From the NCBI GenBank assembly GCA_964576115.1, contig CAZNUA010000065.1:1-16113 (forward strand): a stretch of 16,113 nt of DNA. The letters run 5' to 3'. Position numbers and translations under genes: made by a program. Below, piece after piece: positions 6,190 through 13,220 of the stretch. How positions within the stretch are numbered: the stretch's first letter is position 1; each line of letters begins with the position of its first letter. A model generated the notes under the pieces. The model worked only from the letters and a program-made list of their open reading frames with translations, was not told the DNA's origin and ran no database searches. The stretch is from CAYSYY01 sp964576115 [NCBI: uncultured Gemmatimonadota bacterium] (GTDB lineage: Bacteria > Blakebacterota > Blakebacteria > Blakebacterales).

Positions 6190-6993
6190 TCAGACCTCCA
6201 GTATCCGTCCCGTTTCCCGCGGAAAATTGATCGGCACCTCGAACGTGCGTCGCAGGCGACGCGCGCGCCCGGCGGTGGCGGCCTCTTCGGGACGCAGGGT
6301 ATAGAGATCGGAGTGTGTCAGTGGTATGGCTGCCAGGCCGGTGCCTTCATGCAGACTGTAGGGAACCCGCATCAGACCGGTCGGAGCGAGCAGTCCGGTA
6401 TCGAGGGTGACGATCTGCCCGCCGGCATTGAAGGCATCGCCCATGCGGGTTACCGGTCCGTCATACCCGATCCAACGGCCGATCCGATCCCGTTCCCTGG
6501 TGCCGGCGAACCGGTCCTCCAGCCGATCGCGCAGACGGGCCGCCACGGTCCGCTCGAAACCCCACAGCCCCCCGGGCAGTTCATCGGGATCGGCTGCACC
6601 CCAGGTCCAGACCGCGATCAGCGAGCGGTCGCCGTCGAGAAGCACCAGGTACGCGATATCCAGGTCGTCGAGTACGAGCAGCAGTTTCAGCGCCGTGAGC
6701 CGGACCGCATCGAAGGGAAGCTCGGGCGCCGTGACGGCCAGAGCGAACCAGACCTCGCCGGTGCGGGCGCGCAGCCCCATCTGAAAACCGGCCGCACCCT
6801 GCTCGACCAGGATCAGCAGATCGTCCTCACCGGCAATGAATACAGGATCCTCCAACGCCGGGGTAGAGAGCCCTCCGGTGTCCTCCCGATGCACCACGAC
6901 CGAATGGTCGCGCAGGAAAGGCATCATCCGGGAAGCAACGTGCCGGTAGTACGCGAGTCGCTCAATTGTCTGCTCCGCCCGCGCTCCGCCCAC
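6190..6993 (-). CDS. LigD polymerase-domain-like (archaeo-eukaryotic primase superfamily) protein, catalytic residues apparently lost
   Basis: A 267-residue protein that follows the order of landmarks of the LigD polymerase/primase domain. The N-terminus LAYYRHVASRMMPFLRDHSV matches the 'yY..va..mlPhl.drP' opening. Residues about 57-75 (DDLLILVEQGAAGFQ) match 'tGLawl.q.aalElH'. Residues about 82-132 match the catalytic core, including FDAVRLTALKLLLVLDDLDI. Residues about 196-230 (LDTGLLAPTG, VPYSLHEGTGL, IPLTHSDL) match the last motif, which resembles both LigD (PYSlR) and archaeal primase small subunit (PgSLHgkTGL). The catalytic FDLD is here FALA (83-86), the SGxKGLH motif is DGDRSLI (120-126), and the ElH position is GFQ; only the third aspartate (D198) seems kept. 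Nucleotide transfer is therefore unlikely. The start is GTG at 6993 with GAGGGGAG just upstream, overlapping the stop of the MgtC-like gene (13-nt gap). No ligase or Ku gene is in the window. The family call is from memory of motifs, not a search. Confidence 0.6.
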   Translation of the reverse strand: MGGARAEQTIERLAYYRHVASRMMPFLRDHSVVVHREDTGGLSTPALEDPVFIAGEDDLLILVEQGAAGFQMGLRARTGEVWFALAVTAPELPFDAVRLTALKLLLVLDDLDIAYLVLLDGDRSLIAVWTWGAADPDELPGGLWGFERTVAARLRDRLEDRFAGTRERDRIGRWIGYDGPVTRMGDAFNAGGQIVTLDTGLLAPTGLMRVPYSLHEGTGLAAIPLTHSDLYTLRPEEAATAGRARRLRRTFEVPINFPRETGRILEV

Positions 6994-7006
6994 GATCCTG
7001 CTCCCC

Positions 7007-8266
7007 TCAGAACCCGATGATGAGAAAGACGACGGCCAGGACGATCTGGGCTCCGAAGAAGGGCAACAGACTTCGATGAAGGTTGCCCGGTCCGCCGCTG
7101 CGAGCCACGATCATCTTCACCAGGGTATTGGCCAGCACGGCCAGCAGCAGAGCCGTCGCAGCCACCGCGGCGTTGATGGTATCGGGCACCAGCCGGCCGA
7201 CCGAGAGGGTAATCGCATCCAATCCCTCGAGACCGGCCAGGAAACCGGTGACATACACCCCCCCGGCCCCCAGCAGTTCGTAGGCCCCCCGAACCAGCAC
7301 CAGGATCAGGGCGAAGAGCAGTCCGAATTTCAGGGCGAAACCGATATCGAGCGGGTTCGAGAGTTTGAGCGGCGTTCTCTCCCGTCCCGCCGGAGAGCGC
7401 CAGAGCAGGATCGAGCCGATGACCCCGGCGGCGAAGAGCACGCTGAAGGGAAGAGCGAGATCGGCCAGCAGGGCGGGCGACCAGACCCAGATGATCAGTA
7501 TGATTCGCGGATAGAGAGTCGTGGTGGCCAGGGCGATGGCAGTGGCGTACGAGGGAGTGCGTTCGGGTTCCTCCCGGCAGCGGCGGGTGAAACTGACGGT
7601 CACCGCCGTGCTCGAGGCCAGACCGCCCAGCAATCCGGTCGAGATGATCCCCACCCGGCTGCCCAGGATCTTACTCAGGCCGTAGCCGGCGAAGGACACC
7701 AACGCGATGAAAACGACCATCAGCCAGGCCACGCGCGGGTTGAACAGCCCGCCGGGGCCCAGATCGCGGTTGGGCAGGATCGGCAGGGCGACCACCGTTA
7801 TCAGACCCAGCAGGATAATGGCCTGCAGGTCCCCTTCCTCGAGCACGCTGACGAAACGGTGCAGGCGGAACTTCTGAGACAGGATGAGGGTCACGATCAC
7901 GGCCGTGGCTCCGGCCAGGGCCAGCTCGTTCCAGTAGCACAGGCCGCCGAGCACATAGACGACCAGGGCTGCGACCGGAGTGGTGGTGCCCGTCTCCCCC
8001 AGCTGGCTGGCCCGCACGAAATGAGAAACCGCCGCCAGGGCGCCCAGAAAAATAAAACCGGCCGCGAAGGTCCAGGCCGCATAGTCGGCCGCGAAGGCCG
8101 CCGTGAAACCTCCCAGGGCGATCAGTGGAAAGGTGCGGATCCCCGCGAAGGGAACCGATTCGTCCTGATCGCCCCCCGACCACTCCCGCTCCATGCCGAT
8201 CAGTACCCCGATGAGCAGAGCCGCCACGAAACGTTCCACGAGGGTTCCGGTCAGAGTCAGATCCAT
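7007..8266 (-). CDS. MgtC/SapB family membrane protein with DUF4010 domain
   Basis: A 419-residue integral membrane protein with about eleven to twelve hydrophobic segments. The N-terminal third carries the MgtC/SapB signature: LIGVLIGMEREW at about 17-28, then AGIRTFPLIALGG at about 41-53, where the conserved E-R and R-T-F residues line the fold. The C-terminal half (about 180-419) corresponds to DUF4010, including the motif GLLGGLASSTAVTVSF (about 211-227) and the conserved ending with DTINAAVAA and LLLAVLANTLVKM. Family length is normally about 410-430, so it looks complete. MgtC itself affects Mg2+ stress and membrane ATPase in pathogens; the function of the DUF4010 fusion is not established. 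GAGGG lies about 7 nt before the ATG. It sits 14 nt after the glycerate kinase gene and 13 nt before the LigD-like gene, indicating one mRNA. Confidence 0.9.
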   Translation of the reverse strand: MDLTLTGTLVERFVAALLIGVLIGMEREWSGGDQDESVPFAGIRTFPLIALGGFTAAFAADYAAWTFAAGFIFLGALAAVSHFVRASQLGETGTTTPVAALVVYVLGGLCYWNELALAGATAVIVTLILSQKFRLHRFVSVLEEGDLQAIILLGLITVVALPILPNRDLGPGGLFNPRVAWLMVVFIALVSFAGYGLSKILGSRVGIISTGLLGGLASSTAVTVSFTRRCREEPERTPSYATAIALATTTLYPRIILIIWVWSPALLADLALPFSVLFAAGVIGSILLWRSPAGRERTPLKLSNPLDIGFALKFGLLFALILVLVRGAYELLGAGGVYVTGFLAGLEGLDAITLSVGRLVPDTINAAVAATALLLAVLANTLVKMIVARSGGPGNLHRSLLPFFGAQIVLAVVFLIIGF

Positions 8267-8280
8267 GCTTTTCCCTCTAT

Positions 8281-9666
8281 CTATCCCGTATCGAGCCCCG
8301 GATCGGGCTCGGCCACGAGCAGGATGAGATCCATGACGTTGGTCATGGTGGGACCGGTCCGGATGAGGTTCCCGGTCGCTTCGAGCAGGGGGTAGGCGTC
8401 ATGACCCACAAGATGTTCGGCGGGCGGGAACCCGGCCGCCTCGGCCCGCGGCCAGGTCCAGCCGTCGACGACACCGCCGGCGGCATCGGTCGGTCCGTCG
8501 GTACCGTCGGTGCCGGCCGAAAGCACGGCCACCCCCGGTGTGCCGGTCAGCTCGGCGGCCGCGGCCAGAGCCAGCTCCTGGTTGCGTCCGCCCCGTCCCA
8601 CTTCACCGGAAATGGTCACTGTCGTCTCGCCGCCGGCAATCAGACAGCAGGGAGGTGACACCGGGCCCTCCCCCCGCCGGGTCGCCAGAGCCAGGCGGGC
8701 CAACTCGCGCCCCACCTCGGCCGCTTCACCTTCCTGCGCCGTTGTCAGAATCCTGGGTTCGAAGCCGTGCCGGCGGGCTCGTTCGGCCGCCGCTGACACC
8801 GCCCGCTCGAGATTGCCGATGATGATGGTTTCTGTCAAACGGCAGGCCTCATCGTCCTCCTTGGCGGTCTCGGGCACCTCGCCCCTCTGCCCCGCCTCGA
8901 GCCGCGCCAGTACTCCGGCCGGTACCTGAGGGCGCACGCCGAAACGGTCGAGCACGGCCAGAGCGTCGGCATATGTCGTCGGATCGGACACGGTCGGCCC
9001 CGAGGCAATGACCGAGAGCGGATCGCCGATGACATCGCTCAAGACCAGGGTCAGCACCCGGGCCGGACAGGCAGCGTGAGCGAGCCGCCCTCCCTTGACC
9101 AGCGAGATATGCTTGCGGACGGCATTGACGTCCTGGATGGGAGCCCCCGAGGCGAGCAGAATGCTGAAGGTTTCTCGAGCTTCGGCCAGCGTAATTGGCT
9201 CGGGATAGGCGTCGAGAACCGCGCTGCCACCGCCGGTAATGAGCACCAGGGCCAGATCCTTCTCCCCCAGACTCTCGAGCAGGCTCAGAATGCGTTGGGC
9301 GGCTTCGACGCTGCCCTCGTCGGGAACCGGGTGCCCGGCCTCGATGAGATCGACCTTTTCGAGGGGGCAGACATGACCGTGCTTGACCGCCACGATTCCC
9401 CCCTCGAGACGGTCATCGAGCAGTTCTTCCACCGCGGCCGCCATGGGTGCGACAGCCTTGCCGAATCCGGCCAGCACGATCCGCTCGAGACCGTTGAGGT
9501 CTATTTCGACCGTGCGCCCGCTCACGCCACGGGCCTCGAGGATCGTCCCCCGTAAAGTCAGGGCTTCCTCGATGAGCTGGCAGGGATGAACGCTCTCCAC
9601 CGCCGCGCTGAAGATATCCAGAGCCCGCGCCCGCAGTTCCGCCGCTCTTGCTTCCGCATCCGACAT
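8281..9666 (-). CDS. Glycerate 2-kinase, MOFRL (GckA/TtuD) family
   Basis: A 461-residue cytosolic kinase that phosphorylates D-glycerate to 2-phosphoglycerate with ATP, linking glycerate from the glyoxylate, serine or tartrate routes to glycolysis. Motifs in order (numbering from the chosen start): GFGKA (67-71), VKHGH (94-98), GHPVPDEGS (111-119), TGGGSAVL (144-151; the family usually has SGGGSALL), NAVRKHIS with K185 and K191, SDVIGDPLSVIASGPT (210-225), then the MOFRL domain with GGETTV, GRGGRNQELALAAA, GTDGTDGPTDAAGG and finally TGPTMTN (438-444). The ATG at 9666 is chosen because it gives a normal N-terminus (MSDAEARA) and has AAGG 11 nt upstream; 29 codons of open frame before it look like leader sequence. 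It is the first gene of the operon with the MgtC/DUF4010 and LigD-like genes. Confidence 0.93.
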   Translation of the reverse strand: MSDAEARAAELRARALDIFSAAVESVHPCQLIEEALTLRGTILEARGVSGRTVEIDLNGLERIVLAGFGKAVAPMAAAVEELLDDRLEGGIVAVKHGHVCPLEKVDLIEAGHPVPDEGSVEAAQRILSLLESLGEKDLALVLITGGGSAVLDAYPEPITLAEARETFSILLASGAPIQDVNAVRKHISLVKGGRLAHAACPARVLTLVLSDVIGDPLSVIASGPTVSDPTTYADALAVLDRFGVRPQVPAGVLARLEAGQRGEVPETAKEDDEACRLTETIIIGNLERAVSAAAERARRHGFEPRILTTAQEGEAAEVGRELARLALATRRGEGPVSPPCCLIAGGETTVTISGEVGRGGRNQELALAAAAELTGTPGVAVLSAGTDGTDGPTDAAGGVVDGWTWPRAEAAGFPPAEHLVGHDAYPLLEATGNLIRTGPTMTNVMDLILLVAEPDPGLDTG

Positions 9667-9872
9667 GGTAGACACGACCTTAGGCCAGCCGCCGCAGGCG
9701 GTCAACCTGCTGGCGGAGTGAAGAAATCCGCTCCGGAGCCGTATTGCGGGCAACGAGTCGGGTCGTGAGGGCGACCGTGAGCAGAACCGTCCGCTGGATA
9801 GCGATCCCGACAGCGAACAGACGAAGAGCGAATTTGCGCACCGGACAGTGAAACAAAAGTTCAGGATTTACG

Positions 9873-9900
9873 TTGAAAGTGACTGGGGAGTCAATATATT
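9873..9900 (+). promoter_or_regulatory. Predicted sigma-70-type promoter of the tetR-efflux operon
   Basis: TTGAAA (9873-9878) and TATATT (9895-9900) each differ by one base from the -35 and -10 consensus and are separated by 16 bp. The spacer is almost exactly filled by the first operator palindrome (9880-9893), as expected of a repressed promoter. Overlapping TTGACA/TTGACT hexamers at 9919-9929 lack a good -10 partner. Confidence 0.6.
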
Positions 9901-9933
9901 GACCGGACAGTCATATTTTTGACTTGACAGTGT
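9880..9933 (+). promoter_or_regulatory. Three operator-like palindromes spaced exactly 20 bp apart
   Basis: Copies are TGACTGGGGAGTCA (9880-9893, arms TGACT/AGTCA), TGACCGGACAGTCA (9900-9913, arms TGAC/GTCA) and TGACTTGACAGTGT (9920-9933, degenerate right arm). The centres are 20 bp apart, about two helical turns, so bound dimers would lie on nearly one face of the DNA. TGAC-N6-GTCA is of the kind bound by TetR-family repressors of RND operons, and the tetR gene begins 75 nt downstream. The sites cover the promoter spacer and the likely transcription start. Binding by this TetR is inference. Confidence 0.65.
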
Positions 9934-9958
9934 AATAATTAGGCATACCTAATTATTA
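9933..9958. promoter_or_regulatory. Perfect 11-bp inverted repeat with CATA centre
   Basis: TAATAATTAGG (9933-9943) and CCTAATTATTA (9948-9958) are exact reverse complements around CATA. The inner part, TTAGGCATACCTAA, looks like the boxes of DtxR/MntR-type metal-dependent regulators (TTAGG...CCTAA). In RNA it would form an 11-bp hairpin in the leader of tetR. It may be a second operator, a leader stem or both. Confidence 0.55.
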
Positions 9959-10007
9959 CCCCGTCGTGCTGCCCGGCACGACCCGACAGCAGGAGAGGGC
10001 ACCTGAG

Positions 10008-10637
10008 ATGACACGCAAACGTCAGGAGCGGGAGTGGCACCGCCGATACATCCTCGAACGGGCGATGTCCGAGTTCGCCCGGAGCGGCTACGCCGGAACG
10101 ACCATGGAAGCGATCGCCGATGCCGCGGGAGTATCGAAAGGAACCCTCTATAACTACTTCTCCAACAAGCAGGACCTCTTCTTCAGTCTCATCGAGCTCG
10201 GCATGTCGGAGCTCGATATCGGCATGCGCGAGGCCATGGAAGGGGAAGAACCGATCCGGGAGAAAACCCGCATTCTGGTGACCCGGTTCCTCGAGGTCTT
10301 CGAGAAAGGGCACGACATCCACAAAATCGTCATGGCTGAAGGGGACCGGATCGTCCTGGCCTCACACAAGGACATGAGCCGGATGATGCGCGAGCAGATA
10401 ATGGGCTTCGTGCGGCTGCTGGCCGATTTCGTGAAAATGGGTCAGGCGGAAGGGGTTTTCCGCCCGTGCGAGCCCGAGAAAGCGGCCTTCATCCTGCTGA
10501 ACATCATCACCTCCGAAACCAAGTACACACTCTTTACCGGCCAGGCCGGGCCCGTCACGCCCGATGCCGACGAGATCACCGATTTCGTTCTGGGCGCACT
10601 CGGGGCCGGTACGTACACACCCGAGCAGGCCGGCTAG
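10008..10637 (+). CDS. TetR/AcrR family transcriptional regulator
   Basis: A 209-residue one-component regulator. The DNA-binding domain is at the N-terminus: EFARSGYAGTTMEAIADAA (about 22-40) followed by the recognition helix GVSKGTLYNYFSNKQDLF (41-58), the classical TetR helix-turn-helix ending in YxYFxxKxxLf. The rest (about 60-205) is a helical ligand and dimer domain without known specificity. The ATG at 10008 is chosen because AGGAGAGGG lies 8 nt before it; a GTG at 9966 would add 14 residues and has no such site. It is the first gene of the efflux operon, with the channel gene 12 nt downstream, and probably represses its own operon through the operator array at 9880-9933, being released by a pump substrate. 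The inducer cannot be read from the sequence. Confidence 0.93.
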   Translation: MTRKRQEREWHRRYILERAMSEFARSGYAGTTMEAIADAAGVSKGTLYNYFSNKQDLFFSLIELGMSELDIGMREAMEGEEPIREKTRILVTRFLEVFEKGHDIHKIVMAEGDRIVLASHKDMSRMMREQIMGFVRLLADFVKMGQAEGVFRPCEPEKAAFILLNIITSETKYTLFTGQAGPVTPDADEITDFVLGALGAGTYTPEQAG

Positions 10638-10649
10638 AGGAGGAACAAC

Positions 10650-11999
10650 GTGCAGGTATTTTCAACCAGACAGGTGTTCATCGGGGCCGGGCTCATCACC
10701 CTGACCCTGACCATTGGGCAGGTTCCCGTAACGGCCCAGAGCAGCGGCGAAAGAACCCTGACCCTCGAAGCCGCCCTCGATCTGGCGCTGGAGCAGAACC
10801 CCAACGTCAAAGCCGCCCGCGAACAGCTCAACTCGGCCGACGGCGCCGTTCTGGGGGCTCTGGGACGCATGTTCCCCACGGCCAGCTTCAACGGCCTCTG
10901 GAACTTCGCCGAAAAGGTGCAGGAAATTCCCAACCCCTTCCCGGCACCCGGCATGCCCTCGACGCTGAAAATCGACTTCACCCAGGATTACCAGGGGGGC
11001 ATCAATCTGAACCTGCCGGTCTACTCCTGGGGGGCCATCCGGGCCGGGTATCAAGATGCCCGGACCGGTCGGGACCAGGCCCTGAACTCGCTCGAAACCA
11101 TGCAACGCGATGTGACGATGCAGGTCACCCAGGCTTTTTATGGCGTACTGCTGGCTGAGAAGGGTGTTCAGGTGGCCCGCGATGCCCTGGCCCAGGCCGA
11201 ACGGCAGGAAACGATCGCTGCCGAGCGCTACGAGCACGGAGCGGCGAGCGAGTTCGACCTGCTGCGAGCCCGGGTCCAGGTCGCCAACCTGAAGCCGGGC
11301 GTGGTGCGGGCCGAAGCGATGCTCGAACAGGTCCGGATCGGTCTGAATCTCCTGCTCGGACTCGAACCCGCCGAGGCGGTCGGGGTCGCGGGTGAGTTGC
11401 ACTATGCGCCCTTCGAGATGGATCTGGCGCAGATGAAGCAGCTCGCCTACGCCAACCGGACCGAACTGCACAACGCCCGGCTGAACCTGACCCGAGCCGA
11501 CCTGGGTATCCGGATGGCCCGCGCCAGCCGGATGCCCTCGGTGCTGGTAAGCGGCAGTTGGTCGTTCCGGTCCGACAACACCGCCCTGACCGAACGCTAC
11601 AACGACAGCTACATGGCCAACCTGGTGGTGGCGGTACCGCTCTTCGACGCTTTCCAGGCCAGGAGCCGCATCCGCATGGCCCAGGCGGGTCACGAGCAGG
11701 CGCAGATCATGGTGCGGTCGCTGACACGGGCGGTCGAAGCCGAATGCGAGAGCGCCTTCAGCAACCTCACCGCCGCCGAAGAAGCCTATCTGGCTCAGGT
11801 CGATAATGTCCGGGTGGCCGAGCGGGCCCTGGCGATCGCCGAAGTCTCGTACGAGAACGAGATGATGACGAGTGTCGAACTCATGGACTCCCAACTCGCC
11901 CTGACCATGGCCCGGCAGAACTACTACCAGTCGCTCTACGATTACCTGGTCGCACTGGCCCAGATCGAGAAAGCGATCGGCCAGTCCATCGATCTCTAG
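10650..11999 (+). CDS. TolC-family outer membrane efflux channel
   Basis: A 449-residue outer membrane factor that forms the trimeric channel across the periplasm and outer membrane for the pump encoded downstream. A signal peptide of about 30 residues ends near VTAQS. The mature part shows the two-fold outer membrane efflux repeat: LTLEAALDLALEQNPNVKAA (about 35-54) starts the first copy, and MKQLAYANRTELHNARLNLT (about 261-280) starts the second. Between them lie long amphipathic helices with LAEKGVQVARDALAQAE and RYEHGAASEFDLLRARVQ; the matching motif in the second copy is YENEMMTSVELMDSQLAL near 400-420. Length is normal for the family. The start is GTG at 10650 with AGAGGAGG 6 nt upstream. 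The adaptor gene starts 12 nt after the stop. Confidence 0.94.
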   Translation: MQVFSTRQVFIGAGLITLTLTIGQVPVTAQSSGERTLTLEAALDLALEQNPNVKAAREQLNSADGAVLGALGRMFPTASFNGLWNFAEKVQEIPNPFPAPGMPSTLKIDFTQDYQGGINLNLPVYSWGAIRAGYQDARTGRDQALNSLETMQRDVTMQVTQAFYGVLLAEKGVQVARDALAQAERQETIAAERYEHGAASEFDLLRARVQVANLKPGVVRAEAMLEQVRIGLNLLLGLEPAEAVGVAGELHYAPFEMDLAQMKQLAYANRTELHNARLNLTRADLGIRMARASRMPSVLVSGSWSFRSDNTALTERYNDSYMANLVVAVPLFDAFQARSRIRMAQAGHEQAQIMVRSLTRAVEAECESAFSNLTAAEEAYLAQVDNVRVAERALAIAEVSYENEMMTSVELMDSQLALTMARQNYYQSLYDYLVALAQIEKAIGQSIDL

Positions 12000-12011
12000 A
12001 GGACGACTCTC

Positions 12012-13220
12012 ATGCAGAAGGAAACGCAGAAGGACACGGCAATGAAAACCACCCCCAGCACCATTTCCCCCACCCTGTCGATTGCAGTCGGCCTCCTCGC
12101 CCTGCTCACGGCCTGTGCGCCGCCAGCCCGGCAGGCGGACGAGAATCGGGCCATGGTCGTAGACGCTGCGGTGACCGAAACCGGCTCGCTGGAGCAGAGC
12201 ATCCATCTTTCCGGCGACATCGTAGCCGGTCGTTCGGTGCGGCTCTTCGCCCAGATCCCCGACCGGCTCACCCACGTGCACGTCGATGTCGGCGACCGGG
12301 TTCGGGCCGGACAGATCCTGGCCCGGGTGCGCAGCGAAGCCGTTCAGGCCGGAGTCGAGGCGACCGAGGCCAGCCTGCGGGCGGCCCGCGTTTCGCTCGA
12401 TAATCTGCGTGACGAGTATCAGCGCACGCAGAATCTGCACGCCGCCGGAGCCGCCTCGAACCAGGCTCTGGAAGGAGTGCGGACCCAGCTGGAGGCCATG
12501 GAGGCCCAGGTGGAGCAGCTTGAAGCCGCCCTGACCCAGGCCCGGGTGTCCTCGCAGAACACGCTCGTGACGGCCCCCTTCGAGGGCATCATCGCCGAAC
12601 GCTATCTCGAAGCCGGGGACATGGCCGGACCCGGCATGCCCGTCTTCCGCCTGGTCAACATGTCCACGGTGCGAGTCGAAGCCCAGGTCTCGCAGGAGCA
12701 GCTCGGCCAGGTCCGTCTCGATATGCCGGCCCGCATCACGGTCTCGGCGTATCCGGGGCAGGTGTTCACCGGCGAGATCATCCGGATCGCACCGGTCCTC
12801 GATCCCATGACCCGCATGACGAAGATCGAGGTGGGGGTCGACAATCCCGGTGAGAGGCTCAAAGCCGGGATGTTCGCCGACCTGAGCCTGGTCACCGCCC
12901 GGGTCGAGAACACCCTTCTGATCCCGCTCGACGCCCTGCTGGATGAATACCGGTATATCGCCCCGGCCCGGATAGAAAGTGAGTCGGGCTCCGAGATCAC
13001 GGTCCGTACATCCCCGGCCCGGGTCTACCGGATCGTCGACGGCCTCGCTCTCGAAACGGCGATCGAGGTCGGCGTCTCGGACGAAAATATGGTGCAGGTC
13101 GTGCGCGGCCTCGAGCCCGGTGTTGAGGTCGTCACGGTCGGCAAGTACCAGCTGGCCGACAGCACGCGGGTCGAGGTCCGCGGCCAACGGGGCAACAGCC
13201 GGGAGGGAGGTGCCCGATGA
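12012..13220 (+). CDS. RND efflux membrane-fusion (periplasmic adaptor) lipoprotein
   Basis: A 402-residue HlyD/AcrA-type adaptor linking the RND permease to the TolC channel. The N-terminus has a lipoprotein signal with lipobox LTAC (Cys 35 from the first ATG). Then follow a beta/lipoyl half (VHVDVGDRVRAGQILARV, about 93-110), an alpha-helical hairpin (about 115-180, EATEASLRAARVSL to LEAALTQARV), the second lipoyl half (LVTAPFEGIIAERYLEAGDM, about 189-208), a beta-barrel (about 215-300) and a membrane-proximal domain with IPLDALLDE and AIEVGVSDENMVQVVRGLEPG. Two starts are credible: ATG 12012 (AGAGGA 8 nt upstream) and ATG 12042 (AAGGA about 7 nt upstream); the second would give a more typical 24-residue signal. 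The stop overlaps the start of the permease gene as ATGA. Confidence 0.94.
   Translation: MQKETQKDTAMKTTPSTISPTLSIAVGLLALLTACAPPARQADENRAMVVDAAVTETGSLEQSIHLSGDIVAGRSVRLFAQIPDRLTHVHVDVGDRVRAGQILARVRSEAVQAGVEATEASLRAARVSLDNLRDEYQRTQNLHAAGAASNQALEGVRTQLEAMEAQVEQLEAALTQARVSSQNTLVTAPFEGIIAERYLEAGDMAGPGMPVFRLVNMSTVRVEAQVSQEQLGQVRLDMPARITVSAYPGQVFTGEIIRIAPVLDPMTRMTKIEVGVDNPGERLKAGMFADLSLVTARVENTLLIPLDALLDEYRYIAPARIESESGSEITVRTSPARVYRIVDGLALETAIEVGVSDENMVQVVRGLEPGVEVVTVGKYQLADSTRVEVRGQRGNSREGGAR

Larger units (their letters stand above)
9667..10007. promoter_or_regulatory. Divergent regulatory region between glycerate kinase and tetR
   Basis: This 341-bp gap has no gene. The left part (9667-9838) is GC-rich and holds a small hairpin CCGCC-GCA-GGCGG (9689-9701) in the kinase leader; no strong kinase promoter was recognised. 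The right part turns AT-rich from about 9850 and contains the tetR promoter, three 20-bp-phased palindromes and a long inverted repeat (listed separately). A partial extra copy of the operator motif, CAC-CGGACA-GTG, is at 9839-9850. Confidence 0.7.

Noticed and set aside
7076-8395. A 439-codon + strand frame opposite the MgtC/DUF4010 gene
   Set aside because: It is a Gln/Arg/Gly-rich antisense product, and the minus strand encodes a normal membrane protein.
10662-13187. An 841-codon open frame on the minus strand
   Set aside because: It is antisense to the TolC-like and adaptor genes. The protein is a low-complexity G/D/H/R/V-rich product typical of antisense frames.
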